Counted from the first letter of the stretch, positions 1-8,754 are shown. The stretch is 64,000 nt of DNA from Rhizobium sp. Root482 (GCF_001426565.1 NZ_LMFA01000004.1:55473-119472), one strand, 5' to 3'. Notes: generated from the sequence alone by a model not told the origin. Made by a program: numbers and translations.

Positions 1-671
1 GGTCCGAAGACCTCAAGCAGATGGCGAACATAGGGGCGTAGCTGGTCGATGCTCCAACCCGGCCCGGCCTCGGTGACCAGCCCCGACAGCTTGACGCAGA
101 CATTTTCCCGGCGGGCGAGCGCCGCCATGTCGGCGCGCCACGGCTCGATCATCCCCCCGGCGATGAACGGCTTTGCCGCATGGTCGATGACGATCGGCAG
201 GTCCGGCAGGCGGTCCGCCAGCGCGGAAATCACCGGCAGGTGCCGCGGCTGGATGAGCGCATCGAAACGCAGGCCAAGCTCCGGCAGCCTTTCCAGAAGG
301 GCGATCGCCTCCGGCCGGAGGATGCAGAAGCTGTCCTCGATGCCCTGCAGCATGGGACGGATGCCGCGGAATTTCGGATGCTGCCGAAAGCGCTGGAGAT
401 CATGAAGCGCCTGCCCCGACCACAGATCGACCCAGCCGACGACGGCCGCCACGGTTTCCTCGCGTGCGGCCAGATCGAGCAGGAATTCCGTCTCGGCGAG
501 ATTGGGCGCCGCCTGCACGAGCACGGTTTTCGTAATGCCGGCCGCCGCCAGATGCGGTTTCAGGTCCTCCGGCGCGAAATCCCTGAAGATCGCCGCAAGC
601 GCGGGTGGCGGCCAGTCATTGTGGCCGCGCCCGAGGCTCCAGTAATGCTGATGCGCATCGATGAAGGTCAT
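1..671 (-). CDS. Amidohydrolase family protein, probable sugar lactonase (partial, runs off the window)
   Basis: This open frame starts at an ATG at 671 and stays open to base 1, so the C-terminus is missing. The N-terminus reads MTFIDAHQHYW, the metal-binding DAHxHxW signature of the amidohydrolase_2 superfamily that includes L-fuconolactonase and L-rhamnonolactonase. Further motifs visible are VGWVDL, RGIRPM and IVIDHAAKP (a conserved DH metal site). The start overlaps the stop of the dehydrogenase gene by ATGA, so the two are translationally coupled at the end of the transporter operon. In this neighbourhood the likely reaction is hydrolysis of an aldonolactone made by the aldo-keto reductase. 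The exact substrate is inferred. Confidence 0.85.
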   Translation of the reverse strand, partial: MTFIDAHQHYWSLGRGHNDWPPPALAAIFRDFAPEDLKPHLAAAGITKTVLVQAAPNLAETEFLLDLAAREETVAAVVGWVDLWSGQALHDLQRFRQHPKFRGIRPMLQGIEDSFCILRPEAIALLERLPELGLRFDALIQPRHLPVISALADRLPDLPIVIDHAAKPFIAGGMIEPWRADMAALARRENVCVKLSGLVTEAGPGWSIDQLRPYVRHLLEVFG

Positions 672-1687
672 GGCGATATCTGGATCACCGCCTTGATCAG
701 ACCGGCCTTGTCTCTCGCCCAGCGGGGCAGGTCGGTGGCGACCGCATCGAGGGTGGTGCGGTGGGTAATCAGCGCGCCGACGGGCACCAGGCCTGCCCGA
801 ATGGAGGCCGCCACATGCTCGAAATCCTCGCGTGTCGCATTGCGGCTGCCGACCAGCATCATTTCGCGCTTGTGGAATTCGGGATCGGAAAAACGGATTT
901 CGTCTTTCACGACGCTGACGAAGACGAGACAGCCGCCATGGGCGACGAAGGAGAATGATTTTTCCATCGAGCCGGCATGGCCGGTGGCGTCGAAAACGAC
1001 ATCGAACCCCTCGCCGCCGGTCATCGCATGTGCGGCCTCCAGCGCAGTGTCGCCGGCGACGATACCAGTGGCAAAACCGAACCGCTTCGATGCCATATCC
1101 AGCCGCTCGCCGCTGGTGTCCAGCAATGTCACATCATGGCCGGCAATGCGCGAAAACAGGGCCGTTCCAAGCCCGATCGGCCCGGCGCCGATGACCAGCG
1201 CCCGCGCGCCGGCAGGCGCGAGCGAACGATGAACCGCATGGGCGCCGATCGCCAGGAACTCGACGGCCGCCGCATCCTCGGCCGGGAGATCGCCCGCCGG
1301 ATAGAGATTTTCGCCAGGAACGAGGATTTCCTCGCAGAAGGCACCGTCCATGTGAACGCCGAGAACCCGGATGGCCGTGCAGCAATTGGGCTTGCCCTTT
1401 CGGCAGGCCCCACATGTGCCGCAGGAGAGATAGGGATTGACGATGACGGGCGTTCCCGGCACCAGCGAAACACCCTCACCCGCCTCGATGACCCTGGCGG
1501 AGATTTCGTGTCCCATGACCCGCGGATATTCGAGAAACGGGTGCTTGCCCTCGAAGATATGATAGTCGGTGCCGCAGATGCCGACATGGCTGACGGCGAG
1601 CCGGGCCCAGCCGGGCGCCGGCGCCGGCGGGGCAGGTCTGTCGATGATCTCCAGGCGCCCGGGCTCCAGGCAGATGGCGGCTTTCAT
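668..1687 (-). CDS. Zinc-dependent medium-chain alcohol/polyol dehydrogenase
   Basis: A 339-residue MDR-family oxidoreductase. Catalytic zinc ligands are visible as C38 (GICGTD) and H60-E61 (MGHE). The structural zinc site is C89, C92, C95 and C103. The Rossmann motif GAGPIG lies near residue 166. The family oxidises secondary alcohols such as sorbitol, threonine or galactonate with NAD(P). AAGGAA precedes the ATG with 9-nt spacing. It follows the permease gene and overlaps the amidohydrolase by ATGA, so it belongs to the sugar operon. It may oxidise the sugar or a 2-keto-3-deoxy-aldonate intermediate; which one cannot be told from sequence. Confidence 0.85.
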   Translation of the reverse strand: MKAAICLEPGRLEIIDRPAPPAPAPGWARLAVSHVGICGTDYHIFEGKHPFLEYPRVMGHEISARVIEAGEGVSLVPGTPVIVNPYLSCGTCGACRKGKPNCCTAIRVLGVHMDGAFCEEILVPGENLYPAGDLPAEDAAAVEFLAIGAHAVHRSLAPAGARALVIGAGPIGLGTALFSRIAGHDVTLLDTSGERLDMASKRFGFATGIVAGDTALEAAHAMTGGEGFDVVFDATGHAGSMEKSFSFVAHGGCLVFVSVVKDEIRFSDPEFHKREMMLVGSRNATREDFEHVAASIRAGLVPVGALITHRTTLDAVATDLPRWARDKAGLIKAVIQISP

Positions 1688-1737
1688 GGCTGGCAGTTCC
1701 TTACAGTCAATTGGGCACCGGGCGGGACGGGGGCCGC

Positions 1738-1767
1738 CGCGCTGATCGGCTCACGCCGATCAGCGCG
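1738..1767 (-). other. Intercistronic stem-loop between permease and dehydrogenase genes
   Basis: A perfect inverted repeat with 12-bp arms (core CGCTGATCGG at 1740-1749 and its complement at 1756-1765) and a 6-nt loop CTCACG. It straddles the permease stop codon (1760-1762). No T-tract follows, so it looks like an mRNA-stabilising or processing hairpin rather than a terminator. It could separate expression of transporter and enzyme genes within the operon. Confidence 0.6.
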
Positions 1768-2734
1768 ATCCGCGGCGGCGCAGCTGGTCGAAATAGACGA
1801 TGACGATGATCAGCGCGCCGGTGATGATGCGCTGCCAGAACGAATTGACATTCAGCAGATTGGCGCCGTTGTTGATGGTCGCCAGGATGAAGGCGCCAAG
1901 CAGCGGGCCGTGCACGGAGCCGACGGCGCCGAACAGGCTGGTGCCGCCGATGACCGACGAGGCGATCGCCTGCAATTCCCAGCCCTCTGCCTGGGTGGCG
2001 TTGCCGATGCCGATGCGCGAGGCAAGCAAGATCCCGACAAAGGCGGCGCAGGTGGAAGACAGGATATAGGCCAGATAGATGGTCCGGTTGACATTGACGC
2101 CGGAGAGCCGCGCCGCCTCGCTGTTGGAGCCGACTGCAAAGAGATAGCGGCCCCAGCGGCTTAGATGCAGGAAGATATAGGCCGGGATAGCGACGACGAG
2201 AACCATCCAGAACAGGCTGGGAATGCCGAGGAAATCGGCGCGCGAGAAATCGGTGAAAGCATCGTTGCTGATCGAGATGGTGGAGCCGTTGGTGATCAAG
2301 AGGCCGATGCCGCGCAGCGAGGTCAGCGTCGCCAGCGTGATGATGAAGGCCGGCAGGCCCATGCGCACGATGCCGAACGCATGGAACGCACCGATCAGGA
2401 CGCCGACCAGCAGCGTAAGGAACATGGCCGGCCACAGCGGCACGCCATGCGTCAGCAGCCAGGCGATCGTGACGCTGGTGAAGCCGACCACGGCCCCGAC
2501 GGAAAGATCGATGCCGGCGGTGATGATAACGAAGGTCTGGCCGACCGCGAGGATCGCGGTCATGGCGCCTTGGCGCAACAGGTTGCTGATATTGTTGGCT
2601 GTCCAGAAGCTGTTGGTGGACAAGCCGAGAAGCACCCAGAGGAACAGGAGAAGCCCGAGCAGTGTGAGCCCGAACAGGATGCTCATGCCCCTTTTGGGCG
2701 CCGGTGCGGTTTCCGTCGCGGTCTCAATGCTCAT
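1760..2734 (-). CDS. Sugar ABC transporter permease (CUT2/RbsC-type)
   Basis: A 324-residue, highly hydrophobic integral membrane protein with about eight to ten predicted helices after a short charged N-terminus ending PKRG. The stretch GQTFVIITAGIDLSVG is the hallmark of RbsC/AraH-type permeases of the BPD_transp_2 family. GGGAGG lies 6-8 nt before the ATG. It sits between the ATPase gene and the dehydrogenase gene on the same strand. It would form the transmembrane dimer of the sugar importer with the ATPase and the periplasmic binding protein encoded just upstream. Confidence 0.93.
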   Translation of the reverse strand: MSIETATETAPAPKRGMSILFGLTLLGLLLFLWVLLGLSTNSFWTANNISNLLRQGAMTAILAVGQTFVIITAGIDLSVGAVVGFTSVTIAWLLTHGVPLWPAMFLTLLVGVLIGAFHAFGIVRMGLPAFIITLATLTSLRGIGLLITNGSTISISNDAFTDFSRADFLGIPSLFWMVLVVAIPAYIFLHLSRWGRYLFAVGSNSEAARLSGVNVNRTIYLAYILSSTCAAFVGILLASRIGIGNATQAEGWELQAIASSVIGGTSLFGAVGSVHGPLLGAFILATINNGANLLNVNSFWQRIITGALIIVIVYFDQLRRRGSR

Positions 2735-2776
2735 GCCGTTCCTCCCTGCATTTTCTTGTCTGGTCTTTTGACGACG

Positions 2777-4324
2777 TCACGCGCCGATGGCCTGGGTCAG
2801 CACGTCCTCATGCGAGGCACCGCGATGGTCATGACTGGCCACGAGCCGGCCTTCGCGAAACACATGCAGCTGGTCGGACAGCTCGTAGACCTCCGGCAGG
2901 TAGGACGAGATCAGGATGATCCCCGCCCCCTGCTCCAGCAGCCGCGCGAACAACCGGTAGATTTCCGCCTTGGTGCCGACATCGACGCCGACCGTGGGTT
3001 CGTCGAAGATGAAAAGCCTGGCGCCGTGGCTCAGCCATTTGCCGATGACGATCTTCTGCTGGTTGCCGCCGGACATGGCCGATGCCAGCACCCGGCGCGT
3101 CGGCGTCTTGATCTTCAGGTCGTTGATCTGCCGGTCGGCATTTTCGATCTCTCGGCGGCGATTGACGATCAGGCCATTGCTCAGCCGGTCGAACACCGGC
3201 AGGTTGATATTCGTGCCGATCGGCAGGTTGAGGCAGAGACCCTGGTCGCGGCGGCTTTCCGGCGCCAGCGCGATGCCGAGATCCATCGCCACCCGCTCAT
3301 TGCGGATCGCGACCTTCTCTCCCTGCCAGTAAATCTCTCCTGATGTGACCGGCTGGCGGCCATAGAGCCCGAGGGCGAATTCGCTGCGCCCGGCACCGAT
3401 CAGTCCATAGAGGCCGACAATCTCGCCGGCCCGAACGGAGAGCGAGACATCCTTGAAGCCGGGGCCGGTGAGGCCACGCGTCTCGATGATCGTCTCGCCG
3501 ATCGGCAGGGTTTCCTTGTGGTAGATCTGCTCGATGGTGCGGTTGATCATCATGGCGATCAGTTCGGCATCATTGGTCTCGCCGATCAGCCGCGTGCCGA
3601 CATGGGTTCCGTCGCGCAGGACCGACACGCGGTCGGCCAGCTCGAACACCTCCTCCATGCGGTGGCTGATATAGACGATGGTGACGCCTTCGGCCTGCAG
3701 CCGGCGAATGAGCCGGAACAGCTGGGCGGATTCCTGGCGGGTCAGATAGGCGGTCGGCTCGTCGAAGATCAGGAACTGGGTGCCGCGCATGGCGGCGCGC
3801 GCCGTTGCCACAAGCTGCTGCTGGCCGATCGTCAGGTTCGACAACAGGGCGGCGGCGGGAAGGTTGAAGCCGAGGTCGTCAAGCACCGCCTGCGCCGCAT
3901 CGGTCATGGCGCGCTTGCGCATCAGGCCGTTCCTGTTCATCTCGTCGCCGAGGAACATATTGGCCGCGACGCTCAGATGGGCGCAGAGAACGACTTCCTG
4001 GTGCACGGCATTGATGCCGCGCGAAATGGCCTCCGTCGGCGTGGCAAGCTGCACCGGCTGGCCGCACCAGAAGACCTCGCCGGCGGTTCGCCGGATGACG
4101 CCGGTCAAAAGCTTGATCAGCGTCGATTTTCCCGCGCCGTTCTCGCCGACGATGGCGTGAATTTCGCCCGAAAGAAAGGTGACATCCGCCGGTTTCAGCG
4201 CCTCTACCGCACCGTATTTCTTCTGCAGGCCGCGCAGCTCCAGGATTGGCTGGCCCTTGGCAACGGGATGCCCCGGCACTGCGCCATGCTCATGCCGATG
4301 GCTAACGTCGTATAGTCCTGTCAT
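2777..4324 (-). CDS. Sugar ABC transporter ATP-binding protein (CUT2/RbsA-type, two ABC domains)
   Basis: A 515-residue protein with two ABC cassettes in tandem, as usual for ribose/galactose-type importers. The first has Walker A GENGAGKS (residues 60-67), the signature region LTIGQQQ and Walker B FLIFDEPT. The second has the degenerate Walker A GLIGAGRSE typical of CUT2 second domains, the signature SGGNQQK and Walker B LFIFDEPTVGVD. GGAGGAG precedes the ATG closely. It is co-transcribed with the binding-protein gene upstream and the permease downstream. The RbsA family is certain; the substrate is inferred from neighbours. Confidence 0.95.
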   Translation of the reverse strand: MTGLYDVSHRHEHGAVPGHPVAKGQPILELRGLQKKYGAVEALKPADVTFLSGEIHAIVGENGAGKSTLIKLLTGVIRRTAGEVFWCGQPVQLATPTEAISRGINAVHQEVVLCAHLSVAANMFLGDEMNRNGLMRKRAMTDAAQAVLDDLGFNLPAAALLSNLTIGQQQLVATARAAMRGTQFLIFDEPTAYLTRQESAQLFRLIRRLQAEGVTIVYISHRMEEVFELADRVSVLRDGTHVGTRLIGETNDAELIAMMINRTIEQIYHKETLPIGETIIETRGLTGPGFKDVSLSVRAGEIVGLYGLIGAGRSEFALGLYGRQPVTSGEIYWQGEKVAIRNERVAMDLGIALAPESRRDQGLCLNLPIGTNINLPVFDRLSNGLIVNRRREIENADRQINDLKIKTPTRRVLASAMSGGNQQKIVIGKWLSHGARLFIFDEPTVGVDVGTKAEIYRLFARLLEQGAGIILISSYLPEVYELSDQLHVFREGRLVASHDHRGASHEDVLTQAIGA

Positions 4325-4376
4325 GCGGTCTCCTCCCCATTCGCGTCCGCCCCGCTCCGGCGGAAACCGCAGGCGG

Positions 4377-4416
4377 CAAGCGGCAGGGTTATCCGTTGGG
4401 ACGCCCCTGCCGCTTG
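4377..4416 (-). other. Intercistronic stem-loop downstream of the binding-protein gene
   Basis: A perfect 12-bp inverted repeat, CAAGCGGCAGGG at 4377-4388 and its complement at 4405-4416, with a 16-nt loop. It lies between the binding-protein stop (4422) and the ATPase start (4324). No T-tract follows. Such hairpins after binding-protein genes commonly protect the upstream mRNA from 3' decay, giving excess binding protein over membrane components. That role is inferred here. Confidence 0.65.
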
Positions 4417-4421
4417 TCAGG

Positions 4422-5411
4422 TCAGTCGATCTTCGGGTTCAGAAGAGCGTCGATCTTCGGCTCGGCCATATTGGCCTTGGTCACCAGATTTGCACCGGTA
4501 TCGACATTGGCCTCGACCTTTTCCTTCTTCGAGGCGGCAAGCGCGGTCTTGATGCCGTCATAGCCCATACGGTAGGGGTCCTGGACCACGAGGCCGGCCA
4601 GCACGCCTTCCTTGAGGAAGCCGACCGTCTTTTCGTCGCTGTCGAAGCCGATCACCTTGATCTTGTCGCCGAGCTTGTTTTCGGCGATCGCCTGGCCGAC
4701 GCCCTGCGCCATGATCAGGTTGGAGGCGAAGACACCGACGAGGTTCGGATTGGCGGTGATCAGGTCGGTCATCATGTTGAGGCCGGTGGTTGCCTGGCCA
4801 TCGGCATATTTATCGGCAACGACCTTGAGGCCCGGATATTTCGCGGCGATCTGCTCCATGAAGCCCTCATGGCGCTGATCCAGCGAACCGACGCCCGGCA
4901 GGCTGGTGATGACGGCGATTTCGCCCTCTTCCTTGCCTGTGGCCTCCTTGATCGCGGCGGCGAGGCCATCGGCGGCGATGCGGCCGCCCTGTACATTGTC
5001 GGTGGTCAGGAACGAGACGAAGGCCTTGGAATCGGCACCCGAATCGATGCCGATGATCGGCACCGACTTGGCGGCTTCGTCGATCGGCTTGCCGAGCGCC
5101 TTGAACTCCGTCGGCGAGATGACGACGGCGGCCGGCGCGCCGGCGACGGCGTTCTCGAGAATGCTGATCTGGCCGTTGATGTCGGATTCCGACTGCGCGC
5201 CGAGTTCCGGCACGTTGACGCCGAGATCCTTGCCGGCCGCGCGAGCGCCGGCGAGTACGATCTGCCAGTAGAAGGACGTGGTATCCTTGACGATGATCGG
5301 GATGGTGACGTCCTGCGCAAAAGATGCCGCCGGCATCATGGTTGCGAAAACGGCGGCACCGGCCAGGCTGGTAAAGGCGCGGCGGGACAGGATATGCTTC
5401 ATAAGGGTCAT
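4422..5411 (-). CDS. Periplasmic sugar-binding protein of the ABC transporter (RbsB-like)
   Basis: A 329-residue periplasmic_binding_protein_4 family protein. The start at 5411 (MTLMKHILSRR) is chosen because GGAGGAG lies 9 nt upstream; a longer frame to 5462 lacks such a site. The N-terminus has twin arginines, a hydrophobic core and an ASFAQ cleavage site, so it is a secreted protein. The mature part begins DVTIPIIVKD and contains GIDSGAD and GFDSDEKT, typical of ribose-type binding proteins. It is the first gene of the transporter set, with its own 233-bp upstream region holding a palindromic candidate operator. The sugar is probably fucose-like, by context only. Confidence 0.93.
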   Translation of the reverse strand: MTLMKHILSRRAFTSLAGAAVFATMMPAASFAQDVTIPIIVKDTTSFYWQIVLAGARAAGKDLGVNVPELGAQSESDINGQISILENAVAGAPAAVVISPTEFKALGKPIDEAAKSVPIIGIDSGADSKAFVSFLTTDNVQGGRIAADGLAAAIKEATGKEEGEIAVITSLPGVGSLDQRHEGFMEQIAAKYPGLKVVADKYADGQATTGLNMMTDLITANPNLVGVFASNLIMAQGVGQAIAENKLGDKIKVIGFDSDEKTVGFLKEGVLAGLVVQDPYRMGYDGIKTALAASKKEKVEANVDTGANLVTKANMAEPKIDALLNPKID

Positions 5412-5478
5412 GATGTTGTTCTCCTCCAACAGCGCCTTTTCGATTTTCAGGTCGAGCTGCAAGACGCAGATAAGCTCG

Positions 5479-5498
5479 ATCTTTTATCCATAAAAAAC
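5479..5498. promoter_or_regulatory. Candidate operator upstream of the transporter operon
   Basis: ATCTTTTATCCATAAAAAAC contains the perfect inverted repeat TTTTAT-CC-ATAAAA (5482-5495). It lies 68 bp upstream of the binding-protein start and matches 16 of 20 positions of a second site at 8735-8754 before the dehydratase gene. Two similar sites at two promoters of one catabolic locus suggest the binding site of the local GntR regulator. Binding is not shown. Confidence 0.5.
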
Positions 5499-5644
5499 AT
5501 TTGGCTTTGGCAAGCTATCTCAGCACTTTCGAAATTGCAAGCTGTACGCCGCTGCCTTGCATGGGGTCGTCCTCCCGACGACAAATGCCTGTTTTCTATG
5601 GGATAATTACAAATTTTCTCCGAATCGATTATGATCAGCCGGTC

Positions 5645-6091
5645 TCAGACGCGATACAATTCCTGTTCCTGCACGACGCCTTTCTTCAGGATGATATTTC
5701 CGTAAAGGCGAAATTCCGTGGTTGCGACGATATAGGCGGCCTTGCGCGAGCGCTCGTAGAAGGCGAAGCGCTCGATCGGCACGACCTCGAAATCGCCGGC
5801 GAGCTTTGTGACCAGGGCCTGGAATTCCACGCAGATCTCCGGCACCGCCAGGGGATCGCCGACTACCTCCATCCGCCAGGCGGATTCCGCCGCAAACGTA
5901 TCGAGCGGCATATGCGCCAGCACCGCCTCGGTAATGCCGAGCGCATCGACGCCGTCGGCCCGCACCACTTTCGGCCCCATCGAGGCGGCCGGAAAATTGG
6001 CGTCTGCGATGACGATCTCGTCCCCATGGCCCATCGTGCGGATCGCATGCAGCAGATCCGGCCCGAGCAATGGATGTATTCCCTTCAGCAT
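5645..6091 (-). CDS. fucU: RbsD/FucU family sugar mutarotase
   Basis: A 148-residue protein starting MLKGIHPLLGPDLL, the typical N-terminus of FucU. The start at 6091 is preceded by AAGGA; a longer frame to 6139 would add a non-conserved leader and overlap the aldo-keto reductase. Conserved elements include GHGDEIVIADANFP with the catalytic His of the RbsD fold, and the C-terminal LYGNIILKKGVV. The family interconverts alpha and beta anomers of fucose, or pyranose and furanose forms of ribose. Its place between an aldose dehydrogenase gene and a CUT2 importer fits preparing the anomer used by the dehydrogenase. The FucU branch is favoured over RbsD by the LLGPDLL start. Confidence 0.88.
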   Translation of the reverse strand: MLKGIHPLLGPDLLHAIRTMGHGDEIVIADANFPAASMGPKVVRADGVDALGITEAVLAHMPLDTFAAESAWRMEVVGDPLAVPEICVEFQALVTKLAGDFEVVPIERFAFYERSRKAAYIVATTEFRLYGNIILKKGVVQEQELYRV

Positions 6092-6135
6092 CGCGGTCTT
6101 CCTTGTCGGTTTTGCTCTGGTCGATGTCGCCGCGA

Positions 6136-7155
6136 TCAAGCCCTAACGGCCTCAAGCCCCAGTTCGGGCGCCACCAGCGTATGCGGCTCGTAGGCGGTAA
6201 AATCCTCGGGCCTCAGGCGCGGCTGCGTCAATTCCATGTTGCGCACCAGGCTCGATGGCCGGGCAGTGCCGAGAAGAACCGAGGCGACCATCGGGCTTTG
6301 CAATGGAAACTGGATCGCCGGGCCCGCCAGCGGCAGGCCGTTGGCACGGGCGATCTCCTCCATCGCACCCACCTTGCCCAAAACAGCGTCATTCGCCGGC
6401 ATATAGTCGAAATGCGACCCTGCCACCGGGCCTGTTGCCAGAATACCCGAATTGAAGACGCCGCCAACCACCAGCGAGGTTTTCTTTTTCTCGCAGAGCG
6501 GCAAAAGCTCGGCCACGGCCGAACGGTCAAGCAGCGTATAGCGCCCGGCCAGGAGGATGCAGTCGAGATCGGCCCGGCGCAGCACGTCGAGGCACACCGG
6601 AACTTCGTTGACGCCGAGCCCATAGGCCGAAATGACGCCGCTCGACTTGAGCTCCTCCAGCGCCTTCAGCCCGGAATCCATCAATTGTGTGAACAGGATT
6701 TTGTTGCGCGCTGCACCATGGGTATAGGCGCCGATATCGTGCACATAGAGAATGTCGATGCGATTGAGGCCAAGACGGGCATGGCTGAACTCGACCGAGC
6801 GCATGATGGCGTCGTAGCCATAGTTGTAATCGACGTCGAAGGGCAGCGGATCGACATAGGAATAATCCGGTATTTCGCTGTCGGGAACCGGCCGCAGCAG
6901 CCGTCCGACCTTGGTGGACAGGACATAGCTGTCGCGCGGCTTGCCGCGCAGGAAATCGCCGGTGCGCCGTTCGGCAAGCCCAAGCCCATAATAGGGCGCG
7001 GTATCGAAATAGCGGAGGCCGGCTTCCCAGGCGGCGTCGAGCGTCTCCATCGCTGTTTCGCGCGGACAGGCGCGGTAAAGCCCGCCGAGCGCCGCCGTGC
7101 CGAAACTATATTCCGTCACCGACAGGTTCGTGTTGCCGATCCGCCTTTTCTGCAT
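6136..7155 (-). CDS. Aldo/keto reductase, probable L-fucose (D-threo-aldose) 1-dehydrogenase
   Basis: A 339-residue AKR-superfamily protein. Catalytic-tetrad elements are visible as the Asp-Thr-Ala-Pro-Tyr-Tyr stretch (FDTAPYYG, about residue 51), the Lys in LSTKVGR and the His in YVHDIG. The AERRTGDFL and NYGYDAIMRS motifs are those of the D-threo-aldose 1-dehydrogenase/pyridoxal 4-dehydrogenase branch. The ATG at 7155 lies 6 nt from GGAGGAGG and is preferred to the TTG one codon earlier. It lies between the UxaA-type dehydratase and fucU on one strand. The expected reaction is NAD(P)-dependent oxidation of an aldose such as L-fucose to its lactone. Confidence 0.88.
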   Translation of the reverse strand: MQKRRIGNTNLSVTEYSFGTAALGGLYRACPRETAMETLDAAWEAGLRYFDTAPYYGLGLAERRTGDFLRGKPRDSYVLSTKVGRLLRPVPDSEIPDYSYVDPLPFDVDYNYGYDAIMRSVEFSHARLGLNRIDILYVHDIGAYTHGAARNKILFTQLMDSGLKALEELKSSGVISAYGLGVNEVPVCLDVLRRADLDCILLAGRYTLLDRSAVAELLPLCEKKKTSLVVGGVFNSGILATGPVAGSHFDYMPANDAVLGKVGAMEEIARANGLPLAGPAIQFPLQSPMVASVLLGTARPSSLVRNMELTQPRLRPEDFTAYEPHTLVAPELGLEAVRA

Positions 7156-7185
7156 CAATCGCCTCCTCCCGCCGGGGCCTCTTCC

Positions 7186-8691
7186 TCAGAGCGTCGCGCC
7201 CAGGTGCCACGGCACGAATTCATTGTCGCCGTAACCGAACAGCTCGCTCTTGGTCTTCTTGCCGGATGCCGTGTCGATGATCAGCTCGAAAATGTCCCGA
7301 CCCATGCTGGCGATCGTCGCCTCGCCGCTGGCGATGGTGCCGCAATCGATGTCCATGTCCTCTTCCATGGCCTGGAAGAGCGCGGTGTTGCTTGTCAGCT
7401 TGATCGATGGGCAGGGACGGCTGCCGAAACAGCTGCCGCGCCCCGTCGTAAAGGTGATGACATTGGCGCCGCCGGCCACCTGCCCGGTCGCCGAAACCGG
7501 ATCGTAGCCGGGCGTATCCATGAAGACGAGCCCCCGTTCCGTCACCCGCTCGGCATAATGATAGACGGCCGTCAGCGGCGAGCGTCCGCCCTTGGCGACG
7601 GCGCCGAGCGATTTTTCGAGAATCGTCGTCAGGCCGCCACGCTTGTTGCCCGGCGAAGGATTGTTGTCGAGCGAGGCGCCATGCATGGCGACATAGTCTT
7701 CCCACCAGGAAATCAGCCCGTCGAGCTTGCGTGCCACATCGTCATTGACGGCGCGGCTGCGTAGCAGATGCTCGGCGCCGTAGATTTCGGATGTTTCCGA
7801 AAGGATCGCCGTGCCACCGGCGCCGGCCAATAAATCGACGGCGGCACCCAGCGCCGGATTGGCGGTGATGCCGGACAGGCCGTCCGAGCCGCCGCATTGC
7901 AGACCGACGATGATTTCGCTGATCGAGATCGGCACGCGCCTGACGCTGCCGATTTCGGCGGCGATGTCCTCGAGCACATCGAGCGCCCGCATGACCGCCC
8001 GGCGCGAGCCGCCGGCATCCTGGATGTTGAAATGACGCTTGCCGGCGCCGGCACCGCTCTGGCCGTAAAGCGTCAGCTGGTTGACCTCGCAGCCCAGCCC
8101 GACCATCAGCACGCCGCCGAAATTCACATGTCTAGTATAGCCGGCCAATGTCCGGTGCAGGTTCTTCATACCGTCGCCGGTCGAGCTCATGCCGCAGCCC
8201 TGGTCGTGGACGATCGGCACGAAACCGTCGATCCCCTCGTAACGCGGCAGGATGGTCTTGTTGGCCTCCTCGGCGATCGCCCGGCAGACCGTGGTGGAAC
8301 AGTTGACGCTGGCGATGATGCCGATGAAATTGCGCGTCGCGGCGCGTCCGTCGGCGCGGCGGTAACCCATAAAGGTGCGCGCCTTGTCGGCGGCGCTTGC
8401 CGCTTCCGGCGGCACGGGCGCGCCAATCGACAGGCGATCCTGGTCGAAGGCGAGATTATGGGAATGCACATGCTCGCCGGGCGCGATATCCTGGACCGCA
8501 CGGCCGATCGCCTGGCCGTATTTGACCACCGGCTCGCCCGCCTTCACGGCATGGACGGCAACCTTGTGGCCGGGATCGATCCTGGCGGACGCGCGCGCGC
8601 CGCCGGCAAGTTCGCCGCCGGCCTCGATGGCAAGCGTGGCAACTGCGACATTGTCTTGCGGCGACAGGATGATGAAGGACGGTGCGCTCAC
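7186..8691 (-). CDS. UxaA/GarD family sugar-acid dehydratase
   Basis: A 501-residue full-length altronate/galactarate dehydratase-type protein. An N-terminal SAF domain (about residues 1-100) is followed by the large GD_AH domain with the cysteine motifs VNCSTTVC, DQGCGM, GLGCEVNQ and LQCGGSDG that serve the metal centre in this family. Translation starts at GTG 8691 with GAGGAG upstream. It is the first gene of the leftward cluster and is divergent from the GntR regulator. In a fucose-type pathway it would dehydrate the aldonate to a 2-keto-3-deoxy-aldonate, a role more often filled by an enolase-superfamily enzyme. The precise substrate is open. Confidence 0.88.
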   Translation of the reverse strand: MSAPSFIILSPQDNVAVATLAIEAGGELAGGARASARIDPGHKVAVHAVKAGEPVVKYGQAIGRAVQDIAPGEHVHSHNLAFDQDRLSIGAPVPPEAASAADKARTFMGYRRADGRAATRNFIGIIASVNCSTTVCRAIAEEANKTILPRYEGIDGFVPIVHDQGCGMSSTGDGMKNLHRTLAGYTRHVNFGGVLMVGLGCEVNQLTLYGQSGAGAGKRHFNIQDAGGSRRAVMRALDVLEDIAAEIGSVRRVPISISEIIVGLQCGGSDGLSGITANPALGAAVDLLAGAGGTAILSETSEIYGAEHLLRSRAVNDDVARKLDGLISWWEDYVAMHGASLDNNPSPGNKRGGLTTILEKSLGAVAKGGRSPLTAVYHYAERVTERGLVFMDTPGYDPVSATGQVAGGANVITFTTGRGSCFGSRPCPSIKLTSNTALFQAMEEDMDIDCGTIASGEATIASMGRDIFELIIDTASGKKTKSELFGYGDNEFVPWHLGATL

Positions 8692-8734
8692 CGATAGTCT
8701 CCTCGGCTACAGGGCGGGCTCTCCCGCTCATTTT

Positions 8735-8754
8735 GTCTTTTATCCACAATAGAC
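8735..8754. promoter_or_regulatory. Candidate operator in the gntR-dehydratase intergenic region
   Basis: GTCTTTTATCCACAATAGAC is an interrupted palindrome (GTCT-TT-T...A-AA-AGAC) lying 44 bp upstream of the dehydratase start. It matches 16 of 20 positions of the site at 5479-5498. It also contains a perfect DnaA-box 9-mer TTATCCACA (8740-8748), which may be coincidence. The 251-bp region 8692-8942 holds no other feature I can support. Confidence 0.5.

Noticed and set aside
8740..8748. Perfect DnaA box TTATCCACA as a possible second origin
   Set aside because: A single box inside an operator-like motif, without other boxes or an AT-rich tract; reported only as part of the operator.
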